A stretch of 64,000 bases of DNA, taken from contig DHZF01000048.1 in assembly GCA_002414505.1 (NCBI GenBank), positions 1-64,000 of the forward strand, written 5' to 3'. The notes below the pieces were generated by a model that did no database searches, was not told the origin of the DNA, and saw nothing but the letters and a program-made list of their open reading frames with translations. Source of the stretch: Hyphomonas sp. UBA5111 (lineage in GTDB: Bacteria > Pseudomonadota > Alphaproteobacteria > Caulobacterales > Hyphomonadaceae). Both the position numbers and the translations under genes were made by a program. Positions 1 to 8,271 of the stretch are shown here, one piece after another. Every line of letters begins with the position of its first letter. Position 1 is the first letter of the stretch.

Positions 1-554
1 TAGCGCGGCTCGTTGAGGCGCAGATCGACGGTGACGATGGCTGGCGTGGCCAGTTTCACGGTCTGCAGGCCGCCATCGACTTCGCGGGTCACGGTCAGGG
101 CGTCGCCGTCCTTCTCGATCTTGTAAGCGAAGGTGCCTTGCGGCCAGTCCAGCAGCGCGGCCAGCATCTGGCCGGTCTGGTTGGAATCATCGTCGATGGC
201 CTGCTTGCCGAGCAGCACCAGGTCCGGGCTCTCGTCGGCAATGACTTTTGCAAGGATTTTCGCAACGGCCAGTGGCTCGACGGTTTCGTCGGTATTGATC
301 AGGATACCGCGGTCACCGCCCATGGCGAGCGCCGTGCGAATGGTTTCCTGAGCCTGTTTCGGGCCGATCGAGACGATCACGACTTCGGTCGCCGTACCGG
401 CTTCCTTCATGCGAACTGCTTCTTCGACAGAAATCTCGTCAAATGGGTTCATCGACATTTTGACGTTTGCGAGATCGACACCCGTCTGATCGGGCTTCAC
501 CCGAACCTTGACGTTATAGTCGATGACGCGTTTGACCGGCACCAGGACCTTCAT
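1..554 (-). CDS. etfB: Electron transfer flavoprotein beta subunit (partial, 3' end outside window)
   Basis: Beta subunit of the soluble ETF heterodimer, which takes electrons from acyl-CoA dehydrogenases and passes them to ETF-ubiquinone oxidoreductase. Reading the minus strand from the ATG at 554 gives [20 protein letters not shown], followed by the family segment with [14 protein letters not shown] and an ETF-type AMP-binding-like part ([17 protein letters not shown]). About 184 codons are present before the window edge. A strong ribosome site (AAGGAG) precedes the ATG. A palindrome of the island-wide type lies 107 bp upstream (661-676), suggesting co-regulation with the catabolic genes. 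etfA would be expected next, outside the window. Identification is secure; the regulatory link is inference. Confidence 0.93.
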   Translation of the reverse strand, partial: MKVLVPVKRVIDYNVKVRVKPDQTGVDLANVKMSMNPFDEISVEEAVRMKEAGTATEVVIVSIGPKQAQETIRTALAMGGDRGILINTDETVEPLAVAKILAKVIADESPDLVLLGKQAIDDDSNQTGQMLAALLDWPQGTFAYKIEKDGDALTVTREVDGGLQTVKLATPAIVTVDLRLNEPR

Positions 555-660
555 ACAACCGCTCCTTAATTTGTAATTCACTTCCGCCAGCGACATGTGC
601 CGCTTCAGGCAGAGACAATGAGCAAGGGACTAGGGAAGCGGGGCCAACGCGTCAAGAGAA

Positions 661-676
661 TAAAACAAGCGTACTA
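661..676. promoter_or_regulatory. Island-type palindromic operator upstream of etfB
   Basis: TAAAACaagcGTACTA. It matches the recurring pattern TARWAC-N4-GTNYTA and lies between the end of the LysR gene and etfB. Confidence 0.55.
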
Positions 677-714
677 TACCCGGCTGACCGACGGGGATTG
701 TCTGAAGGGAGGGG

Positions 715-1644
715 TCAGAGGTGATCCAGTTCGGCGCGTATCTTCGTCATTTGCGCCTTGGTCTGGGATGCTTGATCAAGCATCCAGCACTTGAGGGCAT
801 TCACATCCGTCGATGCATCCCTGCCGGTTCTGTACACGAACCGGTGAGGAATATCGAGTTCCACACAGGCTCGGGCGGCCGGGACAAGACGTCCGGTCAT
901 GAGATCGTCGGCCACCAGAAACAGTTGGCCCAAGGCAATGCCGGCGCCGTTACGCGCTGCCTGATAGGTGAGGCTCAGATTGTCAAACTCCAGTCCATTC
1001 GCGAAAGGCGGTGCCGGAAGGTTCATTCGATCAAAATACTGCTCCCAAAATGGTCTCTCCCGTCGGGCAAACAGAATCGGCGGGGCATCTGCCGAGAAGA
1101 AGTCTCCTTCGAGTGCGCGCGTCCGTGTCCCCCCGTCCGCGCAGACCAGAAGAAAAATTGTGTTGAAGAGGTCGACACTGAGCACATCCCGCTGGAGGAC
1201 GGGAAGGGCACTGATCGCAGCATCGATCGGTTCGCTCGCAAAATTGGTTTCGTTGAGTGACTGTTTCAACTGGACCGCGATGTCCGGATGCCGCCGCCTG
1301 AAATCGGGAAGACGTGGCGACAGCCAATCGGTTGCAAAACTCGTATAGGCGCGAAATCGGATCGCGTGTTTTGTGCCGACGTGTCGGCTCCGACTGGCAT
1401 TGTCGATAAGATCGAATGCGGAGGCGATCTGATCGTGATAGAGTTCTCCTCCTTGCGTCAAAAGCATGCCATTATGCTGACGCAGGAATAATTTATAGCC
1501 GAGATAGTCTTCAAGCAGGTTGACATGCCGGCTCACCGCGCCAACGGAAACCCCCAACTCTCTGGAAGCAGCGCTCAGGCTTCCTGTGCGTCCGGTAACT
1601 TCGAACGCCCGCAGGGCGTTCAGAGGGGGCAAATGGTGTCGCAT
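715..1644 (-). CDS. LysR-family transcriptional regulator (GcvA-like)
   Basis: DNA-binding regulator of 309 aa, the normal LysR length. The N-terminal winged helix-turn-helix spans about residues 6-65 (PLNALRAFEVTGRTGSLSAA, then SVGAVSRHVNLLE). The rest is a periplasmic-binding-protein-like effector domain containing DWLSPRLPDFRRRHPDI, the pattern seen in the GcvA/AmpR branch. The ATG at 1644 has an AAAGGTGA ribosome site. It is transcribed away from the SDR gene at 1833, so the 188-bp divergent gap is the natural place for its binding site, which would make the 1833-5937 operon its first candidate target. The effector cannot be read from sequence. Confidence 0.88.
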   Translation of the reverse strand: MRHHLPPLNALRAFEVTGRTGSLSAASRELGVSVGAVSRHVNLLEDYLGYKLFLRQHNGMLLTQGGELYHDQIASAFDLIDNASRSRHVGTKHAIRFRAYTSFATDWLSPRLPDFRRRHPDIAVQLKQSLNETNFASEPIDAAISALPVLQRDVLSVDLFNTIFLLVCADGGTRTRALEGDFFSADAPPILFARRERPFWEQYFDRMNLPAPPFANGLEFDNLSLTYQAARNGAGIALGQLFLVADDLMTGRLVPAARACVELDIPHRFVYRTGRDASTDVNALKCWMLDQASQTKAQMTKIRAELDHL

Positions 1645-1832
1645 CTATCACCTTTCTAATTTTCTGAAGGCCAAGTTGCCTCGAATGTCACTGGTCTGGC
1701 AAGATGAGAGGCGGCAATCTGTGAAACAGGTTCCCCGCCAGATGGGAGCTCAGTGAGGGAGGTCAATAAAATGAAGCGCATATTTTGTCTTGAGTTTGCT
1801 GTACGTGTACCGACGTATGAGGCAGAGCTGTC

Positions 1833-2636
1833 ATGAAAATGCTTGCGGGGAAAACAGCTGTCGTAACCGGCGGGGCAGGGGGAATGGGACGGGCTCACGC
1901 CCTGCGGCTCGCTGCCTTAGGGGCAGACGTGGCCATACTGGATATCGACCTTGCAATGGCGTCGAAATTTGGAGAACAGCTGACGGCGGCCTCCGTTCAG
2001 GAGGAATTGGAGGCGCTGCAGGTGCGCGCGATCGGGATTGAAGCCGATCTCTCTGTCGAGAATGAGGTCAGGCAGGCGGTAGACAGGATTTCCAAAAAGT
2101 TTGGCCGTATCGACATCCTGGTCAATAATGCGGGGGGAGCCATCACGAAGATTGACCAGAGCTCAGCCGTGAATACGTCGGGAGAGGACCGCGCCGTCCT
2201 TTTCGCTGCGAATTTCGAAACGACCGTAAACATGTGCCAGGCCTGCTCGCCACACTTGATGCAGCGCGGTGGTGCAATCGTGAATATTTCAACCATCGGT
2301 GCGTTTGCGGACGATCTTGAGGGACGGCTCGCCATGTATGGTGCAGCGAAAGCCGCAGTCGAGAAATATTCCAAATCCTTAGCGGTCGAGCTGGGGCCAT
2401 ATAATGTTCGTGTGAATTGCATCGCGCCGGGCTTGATTGAAACGCCGCGCATCAAGGCGCTCGCCCCGAGCCGTAATCTAGCGACTGGACATCAGGCGCG
2501 CACGATCCCCTTGCGTCGTCTGGGGCAGATTGAAGATGTGGTCGGGGTCATGGAGTTTCTCGTCAGCGACCAGGCCGCCTATGTCACAGGTGAAAGCATT
2601 AAAGTTGCAGGCGGACACACACTGGTCACGACCTAG
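1833..2636 (+). CDS. Short-chain dehydrogenase/reductase (SDR)
   Basis: NAD(P)-dependent oxidoreductase of 267 aa, classical SDR size. The Rossmann motif TGGAGGMGRA is at residues 10-19, the NNAGG motif is near residue 97, and the catalytic Ser (NISTIGAF) is followed by YGAAK, the YxxxK pair. The C-terminal end (YVTGESIKVAGGHTL) is typical. It is the first gene of a + strand run (SDR, NTF2-like, MFE-2-type SDR, VOC protein, crotonase) ending at 5937, which suggests oxidation of a hydroxyl on a CoA-bound or ring intermediate. A GAGGCAGAG ribosome site precedes the ATG. The exact substrate is unknown. Confidence 0.88.
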   Translation: MKMLAGKTAVVTGGAGGMGRAHALRLAALGADVAILDIDLAMASKFGEQLTAASVQEELEALQVRAIGIEADLSVENEVRQAVDRISKKFGRIDILVNNAGGAITKIDQSSAVNTSGEDRAVLFAANFETTVNMCQACSPHLMQRGGAIVNISTIGAFADDLEGRLAMYGAAKAAVEKYSKSLAVELGPYNVRVNCIAPGLIETPRIKALAPSRNLATGHQARTIPLRRLGQIEDVVGVMEFLVSDQAAYVTGESIKVAGGHTLVTT

Positions 2637-2668
2637 CGGTCGGCATCAATATTCAAGGGAGAAAGTCA

Positions 2669-3127
2669 GTGTCAGGAATGGAAACAATGAATGCGCGAGA
2701 TGTGGCAGAATGCTGGATCCTAGGGGATGTGAATAAGGACAAGGCTGCAAAACTCCGCGTGATGGGCGAAGATATGGTGCTGGAAATACCTTTCAATGAA
2801 TCGGGCAAGACAGAAGATGGGCATTTCCGGCGATACACAGGAAAGCGTGAAATCGAGGGATTTGTCGATACCGCATTTGCAGCAGAAAAATCCGTACGCC
2901 TCGTCAGTGCGGAATATGTGGTCTCCGAGGATGGGCGGACCGTTTTCGTTGAGGCGCGTGGCGAGGTAGAGATGGTGTCGGGGAAAATTTACCGGAATCG
3001 ATATGTCCTCCGCTTTGATGTCGAACATGGCAAGATCAAGTGCCTGCGTGAGTTCTACAATCCCATTACCTCGGCTGTCGCATTTGGCCGACCGATCGCC
3101 GGTCAGGTCACCCTCGACTCCCTGTGA
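2669..3127 (+). CDS. NTF2/SnoaL-like fold protein
   Basis: Protein of 152 aa with the SnoaL/NTF2-like cone fold signature: an N-terminal helical part (NARDVAECWILGDVNKDKAA) and strands ending in YVLRFDVEHGKIKCLREFYN, the usual last strands of this family. Members are isomerases, hydratases, cyclases or non-enzymatic binding proteins; ketosteroid isomerase is a distant fold relative. It begins at a GTG 8 bases after AAGGGA; an ATG nine bases on is the alternative start. It sits 32 bp after the SDR and just ahead of the MFE-2-type SDR, so it probably acts on the same intermediate. No catalytic role can be assigned. Confidence 0.75.
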   Translation: MSGMETMNARDVAECWILGDVNKDKAAKLRVMGEDMVLEIPFNESGKTEDGHFRRYTGKREIEGFVDTAFAAEKSVRLVSAEYVVSEDGRTVFVEARGEVEMVSGKIYRNRYVLRFDVEHGKIKCLREFYNPITSAVAFGRPIAGQVTLDSL

Positions 3128-3154
3128 CCGAAAAAAATGATAAAGAGATCTAGT

Positions 3155-4042
3155 ATGACGAAGCTCGGATTTACCGGCAAGGTCGCGATTGTGACAGGGG
3201 CGGCAAGCGGCCTCGGTCTCAGCCATGCCAGGGCACTCGCGGAACGCGGAGCGAGTGTGCTTCTCAATGACATAGCCATACGCGACGGCGGAGAGAGCGC
3301 TGCGCAGATCGAGGCAGCCCGGTTGAGATCTGAAGGCTATGATGTTCATGCCTGCGATGCGAGTGTGGGAATTGAGGCGGATGCGGAATCCGTCATCCAG
3401 GAAGCGGTGACACGCTGGGGGCGTATCGACAGTCTCGTGAACAATGCCGGCAACTCCATCGCCGGCAGAATCCAGGATGTCAGTACCGAAGACATGCGGT
3501 CTGTCCTGGAAGTACATCTCCTGGGAATGTTCTGGACGATGCGGGCAGCCCTCAGACATATGCGCAAGCAGGATTATGGGCGTATCGTCAATACTGCCTC
3601 GGCCCTGGGCGCTTTCGGGGCGCCGGAGGCCTTGCCCTATGCGACAGCCAAAGCGGCGATCCTGGGTCTGAGCCGCTCCGCGTCACTCGACAATCGAGAT
3701 CGGAATATTCGCATAAATACAATATGCCCGGTAGCCTATACACCGATGGCAAAAGCCTATTTTGAAGCGCATCCCGAATTGGACACGGCGCGCTTGGATC
3801 CGTCTGCTGTGTCTCCGCTTGTCGTCTATCTGAGCCATGAGACGTGCCAGCCAAACGGTGAAGTATTAAGCGTTGCGGCTGGACGGGTGGCCCGTATCTT
3901 TACCGCGACGGTTCCTGGATTTGTTGCCACTCCTCTGACCGCGGAAGCGGTGGCAGAAAATCTGCACATCGCGATGGATGTGTCTGACTATTCCATTCCC
4001 GGGAGTTCGATTGATCAGTACCGGCTCCAGCCGGGCTCGTGA
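3155..4042 (+). CDS. SDR of the peroxisomal MFE-2 (3R)-hydroxyacyl-CoA dehydrogenase type
   Basis: SDR of 295 aa, longer than a classical SDR. It has TGAASGLGLS at the nucleotide site, the NNAGNS motif, an active-site stretch NTASALGAFGAPEALPYATAK containing YxxxK, and a C-terminal extension with YLSHETCQPNGEVLSVAAGRVARIF. That extension resembles the dehydrogenase domain of multifunctional enzyme type 2, which oxidises (3R)-hydroxyacyl-CoA. The start is placed at the second ATG, which follows AAAGAGA; an ATG 18 bases upstream is in frame but has no ribosome site. A beta-oxidation role beside a crotonase is plausible but inferred. Confidence 0.85.
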   Translation: MTKLGFTGKVAIVTGAASGLGLSHARALAERGASVLLNDIAIRDGGESAAQIEAARLRSEGYDVHACDASVGIEADAESVIQEAVTRWGRIDSLVNNAGNSIAGRIQDVSTEDMRSVLEVHLLGMFWTMRAALRHMRKQDYGRIVNTASALGAFGAPEALPYATAKAAILGLSRSASLDNRDRNIRINTICPVAYTPMAKAYFEAHPELDTARLDPSAVSPLVVYLSHETCQPNGEVLSVAAGRVARIFTATVPGFVATPLTAEAVAENLHIAMDVSDYSIPGSSIDQYRLQPGS

Positions 4043-4169
4043 TGTGTCCTCAAGGTCTCAAACTTCCCTGTCTCGCTCCTGCCCGCCGGCCTGAGCAAAG
4101 ATATGGGAGAGGCAGAATGGTGTCCGGGCCAACAGACAGGTTTGGAGACATGGAAGGGGGCAAATCGGC

Positions 4170-5087
4170 ATGAGTGTCTCCTTATCCAGGTTGAGGCGGG
4201 TCAGTTGCGTTGTCGAGGACATCGAACTGGCCGTCCGTTATCTTGAATCCTTGTTCCGGGCGCAGCGCCTCGAAAATGTGCCAACGCAGATTCATCCCGG
4301 GAGCGGGCGCCATCTGGCTCATATTGGGCTAGGTGACCTTGTGATTGAATTGGTGGCTCCTCAAGTGAAGGATGATGCTTGGGGAGAGCGTCTCGATCAG
4401 TACGGGCCACATGTCGCAAGCCTCGCCTATGGAATCGAGGAGATGGATCAGCTTCTCGCCGATCTCTCGGATGATAATCTGGAGTTCACCCACACCGAGA
4501 GCGGCGCCATATGGTGCAGGAGCCGTGCCCTAATCGGATTTGATCTCATCCTGGAGCCAGGGGAACAGGGCCCTCTCGCGGAATTGCCCGGGGCGTGGGG
4601 GGAGGTCTCACCCATGCTCCATGTGGAAATCACGCATCATGATATCGCCCAAGCGGGAAGATGGTTGGAGCGGCTTTTCGGCTCCAAGCGAGTCGAGCAG
4701 GAATTTTCCGAATTTCTGGTTGGAATCACTGCGGGGAGAATGGACATACAGCATTTCAGTCTCGGGGATGCGGTCCTTCAATATATTGAACCGAGACATG
4801 ATGCGGGTCCCTGGTGGGAGCTGCTCCAGAAAGCCGGACCGAGTGTGCACAATATTACCTGGCTGGTGAATGACATGCCTGCGGTTGCAACGGCTAGCCA
4901 GGCCGCCGGAACCCGGGACTTGAGATATTTCGAGTTCGACTATGCGCCCCTGTTCGGCGAGGAAAACAGGATTGGGGACAAGACCGTCGGACGCATCATC
5001 GACTGCGCGCATATCCTCGGCTTTCATTTGGAACTGAGCGAGCGCCAGGCCAAGAACATCAATACTTATATGTACAAGGAGGTATGA
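4170..5087 (+). CDS. Two-domain VOC (glyoxalase/bleomycin-resistance fold) protein
   Basis: Protein of 305 aa with two tandem vicinal-oxygen-chelate modules. The first is about residues 8-130 (RVSCVVEDIELAVRYLESLF, then HIGLGDLVIELVAP) and the second about 150-300 (MLHVEITHHDIAQAGRWLER, then GFHLELSE). The family includes epimerases, dioxygenases and lyases using a metal bound by His/Glu. It lacks the conserved His/Tyr set seen in the two extradiol dioxygenases at 35785 and 52436, so a dioxygenase role is doubtful; isomerase or lyase fits better. The stop codon overlaps an ATG (ATGA at 5084-5087), which suggests coupling to what follows. Confidence 0.75.
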   Translation: MSVSLSRLRRVSCVVEDIELAVRYLESLFRAQRLENVPTQIHPGSGRHLAHIGLGDLVIELVAPQVKDDAWGERLDQYGPHVASLAYGIEEMDQLLADLSDDNLEFTHTESGAIWCRSRALIGFDLILEPGEQGPLAELPGAWGEVSPMLHVEITHHDIAQAGRWLERLFGSKRVEQEFSEFLVGITAGRMDIQHFSLGDAVLQYIEPRHDAGPWWELLQKAGPSVHNITWLVNDMPAVATASQAAGTRDLRYFEFDYAPLFGEENRIGDKTVGRIIDCAHILGFHLELSERQAKNINTYMYKEV

Positions 5088-5089
5088 GC

Positions 5090-5152
5090 ATGTGGAAGAA
5101 GACCCGCGTCGCTTATGTGGACAGGTCCCCAGCCGGCGAGTCGGGCACATGA
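5090..5152 (+). other. Possible 20-codon coupled mini-ORF between VOC and crotonase genes
   Basis: AAGGAGG at 5076-5082 is followed seven bases later by an ATG (5090) reading MWKKTRVAYVDRSPAGESGT; an ATG at 5084 in the same frame overlaps the VOC stop. The mini-ORF stops at TGA 5150-5152, overlapping the crotonase ATG at 5149 as ATGA. Both junctions are of the coupled-translation type. It could be a leader peptide, the remnant of a deleted gene, or chance; a GTG at 5092 in the crotonase frame is the competing explanation. Confidence 0.3.
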
Positions 5153-5937
5153 GTGCGTGGACGAGCGAAATTGCTGGTAAAGTCGGAATCGCAACCTTCA
5201 ATCGACCTCCGAGAAATTTCATGAGCTTTGAAGCTCTGGGGGACCTCTCTGGCATATTGAAGGAGCTTGCGGCACGAAGTGATGTGTCCATCATTATTCT
5301 GGCAAGTGCGAATGAAAAGTATTTTGTCTCGCATGCGGATCTCGACGATCTTGAGCAGGTGGCCAGCGGAAAACCGGTAGCTGGTGAACGGTCCGCCTGG
5401 CGCACCACACCCGCATTGATCGAGGCCATCCCTCAGCCCGTCATCGCAGCCGTAAATGGCCAGGCATGGGGCGGTGGTACCGAACTGGCATTGGCCTGTT
5501 CGGTGAGGGTTGCTGCCCCGGCGGCGACATTTGGATTGCCGGAAATATCAGTTGGCATGGTTCCGGGAGCCGGGGGGACGCAACGTCTGTCACGCCTCAT
5601 TGGGACGGGTCGTGCGCTCGAACTTATACTCAGTGGCCGGAAGGTGAGTGCCGAAGAGGCATTCAGGATGGGCCTTGTAAATGCGATCCTGCCAAACCGG
5701 AATTTCCGTCAAGCTGTCATGGACTGGGCTCAGCAATTTGCGAGACATGATTTCGATGCCCTGGTCGCCAACAAGCGCGCCGTTACGGAAGGGGTGAGGC
5801 TGGACTTCGAGGCTGGTCTTGATCTGGAACGGAGCCTGGTTATCCCCCGGACCGCCAGCCCGCGTTCGGTTGAACTGCGCACATTGCTGATGAAACGATA
5901 CGCAGCGGCGTCTCCTGATGATGAGATCGATTTCTAA
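5149..5937 (+). CDS. Enoyl-CoA hydratase/isomerase (crotonase family)
   Basis: Crotonase-fold enzyme of 262 aa that would hydrate or isomerise an enoyl-CoA. The oxyanion-hole segments are SHADLDDL and WGGGTELALACS. The positions of both catalytic glutamates of classical hydratases are Glu (GGTELAL and GLPEISVGMVPGAGGTQRL), so hydratase activity is plausible. The chosen ATG overlaps the stop of a preceding mini-ORF; an upstream GTG at 5092 would add 19 residues without family resemblance. It is the last gene of the 1833-5937 operon, consistent with side-chain or ring beta-oxidation. Confidence 0.88.
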   Translation: MSAWTSEIAGKVGIATFNRPPRNFMSFEALGDLSGILKELAARSDVSIIILASANEKYFVSHADLDDLEQVASGKPVAGERSAWRTTPALIEAIPQPVIAAVNGQAWGGGTELALACSVRVAAPAATFGLPEISVGMVPGAGGTQRLSRLIGTGRALELILSGRKVSAEEAFRMGLVNAILPNRNFRQAVMDWAQQFARHDFDALVANKRAVTEGVRLDFEAGLDLERSLVIPRTASPRSVELRTLLMKRYAAASPDDEIDF

Positions 5938-6033
5938 AGGAGAAGGGTCATCATTGTATGCGGTTGTCCAAGCAGTGAGACCCGGAATTGTGTCAATTGA
6001 TTACCAGGATATTGGAGACTGAAATGATGCCGG

Positions 6034-6047
6034 CAGGTGGCCACCTG
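6034..6047. repeat. Perfect 14-bp palindrome in the 5938-6225 gap
   Basis: CAGGTGGCCACCTG is exactly self-complementary. The gap lies between convergent genes and otherwise holds no gene; the palindrome is not followed by a T run, so it is a weak terminator candidate. Confidence 0.3.
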
Positions 6048-6225
6048 GTTATTGTCATTCTTCCTAGCATATGAGACGTCCTTTCGAATTCACCGATCGT
6101 ACATGCGCTCAGAACGGGCGGGCCCCAGTGCCCGGAGAGCGCACGCACACAGGATTTAAGATTCTCGGCAATCGTCGCCCCCTCGAGTAACGTACTGCGC
6201 TGCCAGGCTATTATTATTATGCATG

Positions 6226-7863
6226 CTAAATTACATCAACCGGGGGTGGGGTGTCATCGAAACCTGCAGCTAGTCTGGCGAGTTGACGAGGATGATCCGG
6301 GAGGACATTTCCCGTCCAGACAATGTGCAGATCAGGCCTGACGAGAAGAAATTTACATCCGTAAACGGACTGGACATGCGGCTCTGACTGGGAGAATGTC
6401 ACCATAGGTGCGTGCAGATGGGAAAAGGCATCTTCGATATCAGAAGTGTCGGCTTGGCCGGTAAGGTCGACAAAGGTGAAATATGCTCCCATTCGGTCGA
6501 GTATCGAACTGTCATCGCTCAACCAGATGTGCGGGATCCGTACACCAGGATCCGTTCTGGGAAGGAAGCGAACCGTATCCCATTCTGCCGGCGTGTCCTG
6601 TGAGGGAGTGATGAGGGGGGAGCCTGCATATGAATAGCCATATTCGGCTCCAACCATTTCATGAACACGCCGGTGATGCAGATTGGCGCTGCGCGCTGTG
6701 CGCAATCGTTCGCGCGCGCCTTCGCGCGTCTCTTCCATCAGTTTTGGGCTGTGGAGGGCGCGCCATTTGCCAAGACCCTGAGCGGCCCAACCGGAGGCTT
6801 CAACATTCTTGACGCCGACAGGCCGGCGTTCAGCCTCATAAGAGGACAACAGCCCCGGACCGCCCCACCCCTTTATCGTTCCGGAAAGTTTCCAGGACAG
6901 GTCCAGCGCGTCGCCTACACCGGAATTCATGCCGAGCCCTCCCGTCGGGATAACGAGGTGGGCAGCATCTCCAGCCAGAAATACACGGCCGTTCCCATAT
7001 TTTTCAGCGAGCAGAAGATGGAGATTCCATGGGCTGACATTCAATAGTTTGAAATCGAACTCGATGCCGGGGCCCACCTTCTCCCTCACCCAGGATTCGT
7101 AGTCGATATCCTCCGGCACATCTGAATTGAGCGTGAATTCCTTGCGATCCCCCTGGACGATAAGGGCAGACCCTTCGGCATCCGCAAAGTAATAATGACG
7201 GCCCTTGCCCATGGGAATGTTTTCATAGAGCTGTTCGGAGTAGAAGCAGATCTGCCTCATGCTGCGTAAATTGCCCTGACCCTCAAGTTTGATGCCGAGC
7301 TGTTTTCGGATAGTGCTGCTGCCGCCGTCACAGCCGACGAGATAAGTGCTGCAGACCTTGACCGGATTGTCGTCGGGGTCGGAGTATTCAATCACTACCC
7401 TATCTGACATGTCATGAAAGCTGAGGACATCGCACCCATATCTCACCGTGACATGCGGCGTTGCTTCAGCCACCGATTTCAGGAGCGGTTCAAGCTTGTT
7501 CTGCGAAACAAGCTGGTAGGGTTCGAGCGGCTGCGAATGATCTGTGGTTTCAGAGATTCGCTGACGGAACTCCGCGACCGTCGGATAGTGAAGTTTAAGC
7601 AATGGCTCATCACACAGGCGGGTAACGATGAAAACATCCATGGACGCATCGTCCGGATAGCCCAGCGCCCGGACCTGATCGGCAATGCCGAGGCGGCGAT
7701 AGAATTCCATCGTCCGCGCATTGGACCGATCCATCTTGGGCCAAGGGCCTGTGGAGTTGTTGCGTTCCAAAATCAGCGTTCGAATGCCTCGTTGACCAAG
7801 GTCGATAGCCAGGGTCAGCCCCACCGGACCTGCCCCCGCTACAATTACATCATATCGTTCCAA
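6226..7863 (-). CDS. FAD-dependent aromatic monooxygenase (class A, MhpA/PheA-like)
   Basis: Flavoprotein hydroxylase of 545 aa that would use NAD(P)H and O2 to hydroxylate an aromatic or phenolic ring in the cytoplasm. It shows the Rossmann FAD motif GAGPVGLTLA (about residues 10-19), the DG motif GCDGGSSTIRKQLG (about 178) and the GD motif with GRVFLAGDAAHLVIPTGGLG (about 300). The C-terminal thioredoxin-like part is typical of the phenol-hydroxylase/MhpA branch. It is divergent from the flavoprotein at 8272 across a 408-bp gap, with which it may share regulation. The hydroxylated substrate is unknown. Confidence 0.88.
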   Translation of the reverse strand: MERYDVIVAGAGPVGLTLAIDLGQRGIRTLILERNNSTGPWPKMDRSNARTMEFYRRLGIADQVRALGYPDDASMDVFIVTRLCDEPLLKLHYPTVAEFRQRISETTDHSQPLEPYQLVSQNKLEPLLKSVAEATPHVTVRYGCDVLSFHDMSDRVVIEYSDPDDNPVKVCSTYLVGCDGGSSTIRKQLGIKLEGQGNLRSMRQICFYSEQLYENIPMGKGRHYYFADAEGSALIVQGDRKEFTLNSDVPEDIDYESWVREKVGPGIEFDFKLLNVSPWNLHLLLAEKYGNGRVFLAGDAAHLVIPTGGLGMNSGVGDALDLSWKLSGTIKGWGGPGLLSSYEAERRPVGVKNVEASGWAAQGLGKWRALHSPKLMEETREGARERLRTARSANLHHRRVHEMVGAEYGYSYAGSPLITPSQDTPAEWDTVRFLPRTDPGVRIPHIWLSDDSSILDRMGAYFTFVDLTGQADTSDIEDAFSHLHAPMVTFSQSEPHVQSVYGCKFLLVRPDLHIVWTGNVLPDHPRQLARLAAGFDDTPPPVDVI

Positions 7864-8271
7864 GTAGTGTCTCCCTGTCTCGTGAACCCCGTGAAGGTGC
7901 CCGCCAAGTCTAGGTCAGTTGACCGGCTTGCTGAATGACAGAAACAGCAAGCCTGTGTTCAGGTTTTTAGAAACTAGAAACAGAGGGAAGACCCCGCTAT
8001 TAGGGAAATGAGAGTGCGTTTGCCCGATTTCGAAACGCGCCGTGTCCGGATGGATCGAGAGAGTTTTCAATATGCCTTCAAGACAGTCCAAAAATAGTTC
8101 TCAGTCAGAGTGTTCGCCAAGGTTTGAGGGCCTCGGGAAGATCCTTGCGCAAGTTCAGCAAGGGGGCAGGATATATGGAGGGAGTGGCAGACTTCCCTGC
8201 AGAGCGACTGCGCGCGCTCGCCTCGCATTCGACAGAAGATCCGGTGAGCCCAATACGGCAGGAGGTATCGT
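7864..8271. other. Divergent intergenic region between two flavoprotein genes
   Basis: The 408 bp hold no convincing gene; short readings such as 8042-8278 resemble nothing known. A direct repeat TAGAAACTAGAAAC (near 7966-7979) is the only notable element and does not fit the 16-bp island palindrome. Promoters for both flanking genes must lie here. AGGAGG just before 8272 is the ribosome site of the right-hand gene. Confidence 0.4.

Noticed and set aside
7966-7979. Direct repeat TAGAAACTAGAAAC as an island operator
   Set aside because: It is a direct, not inverted, repeat and lacks the GT half-site.
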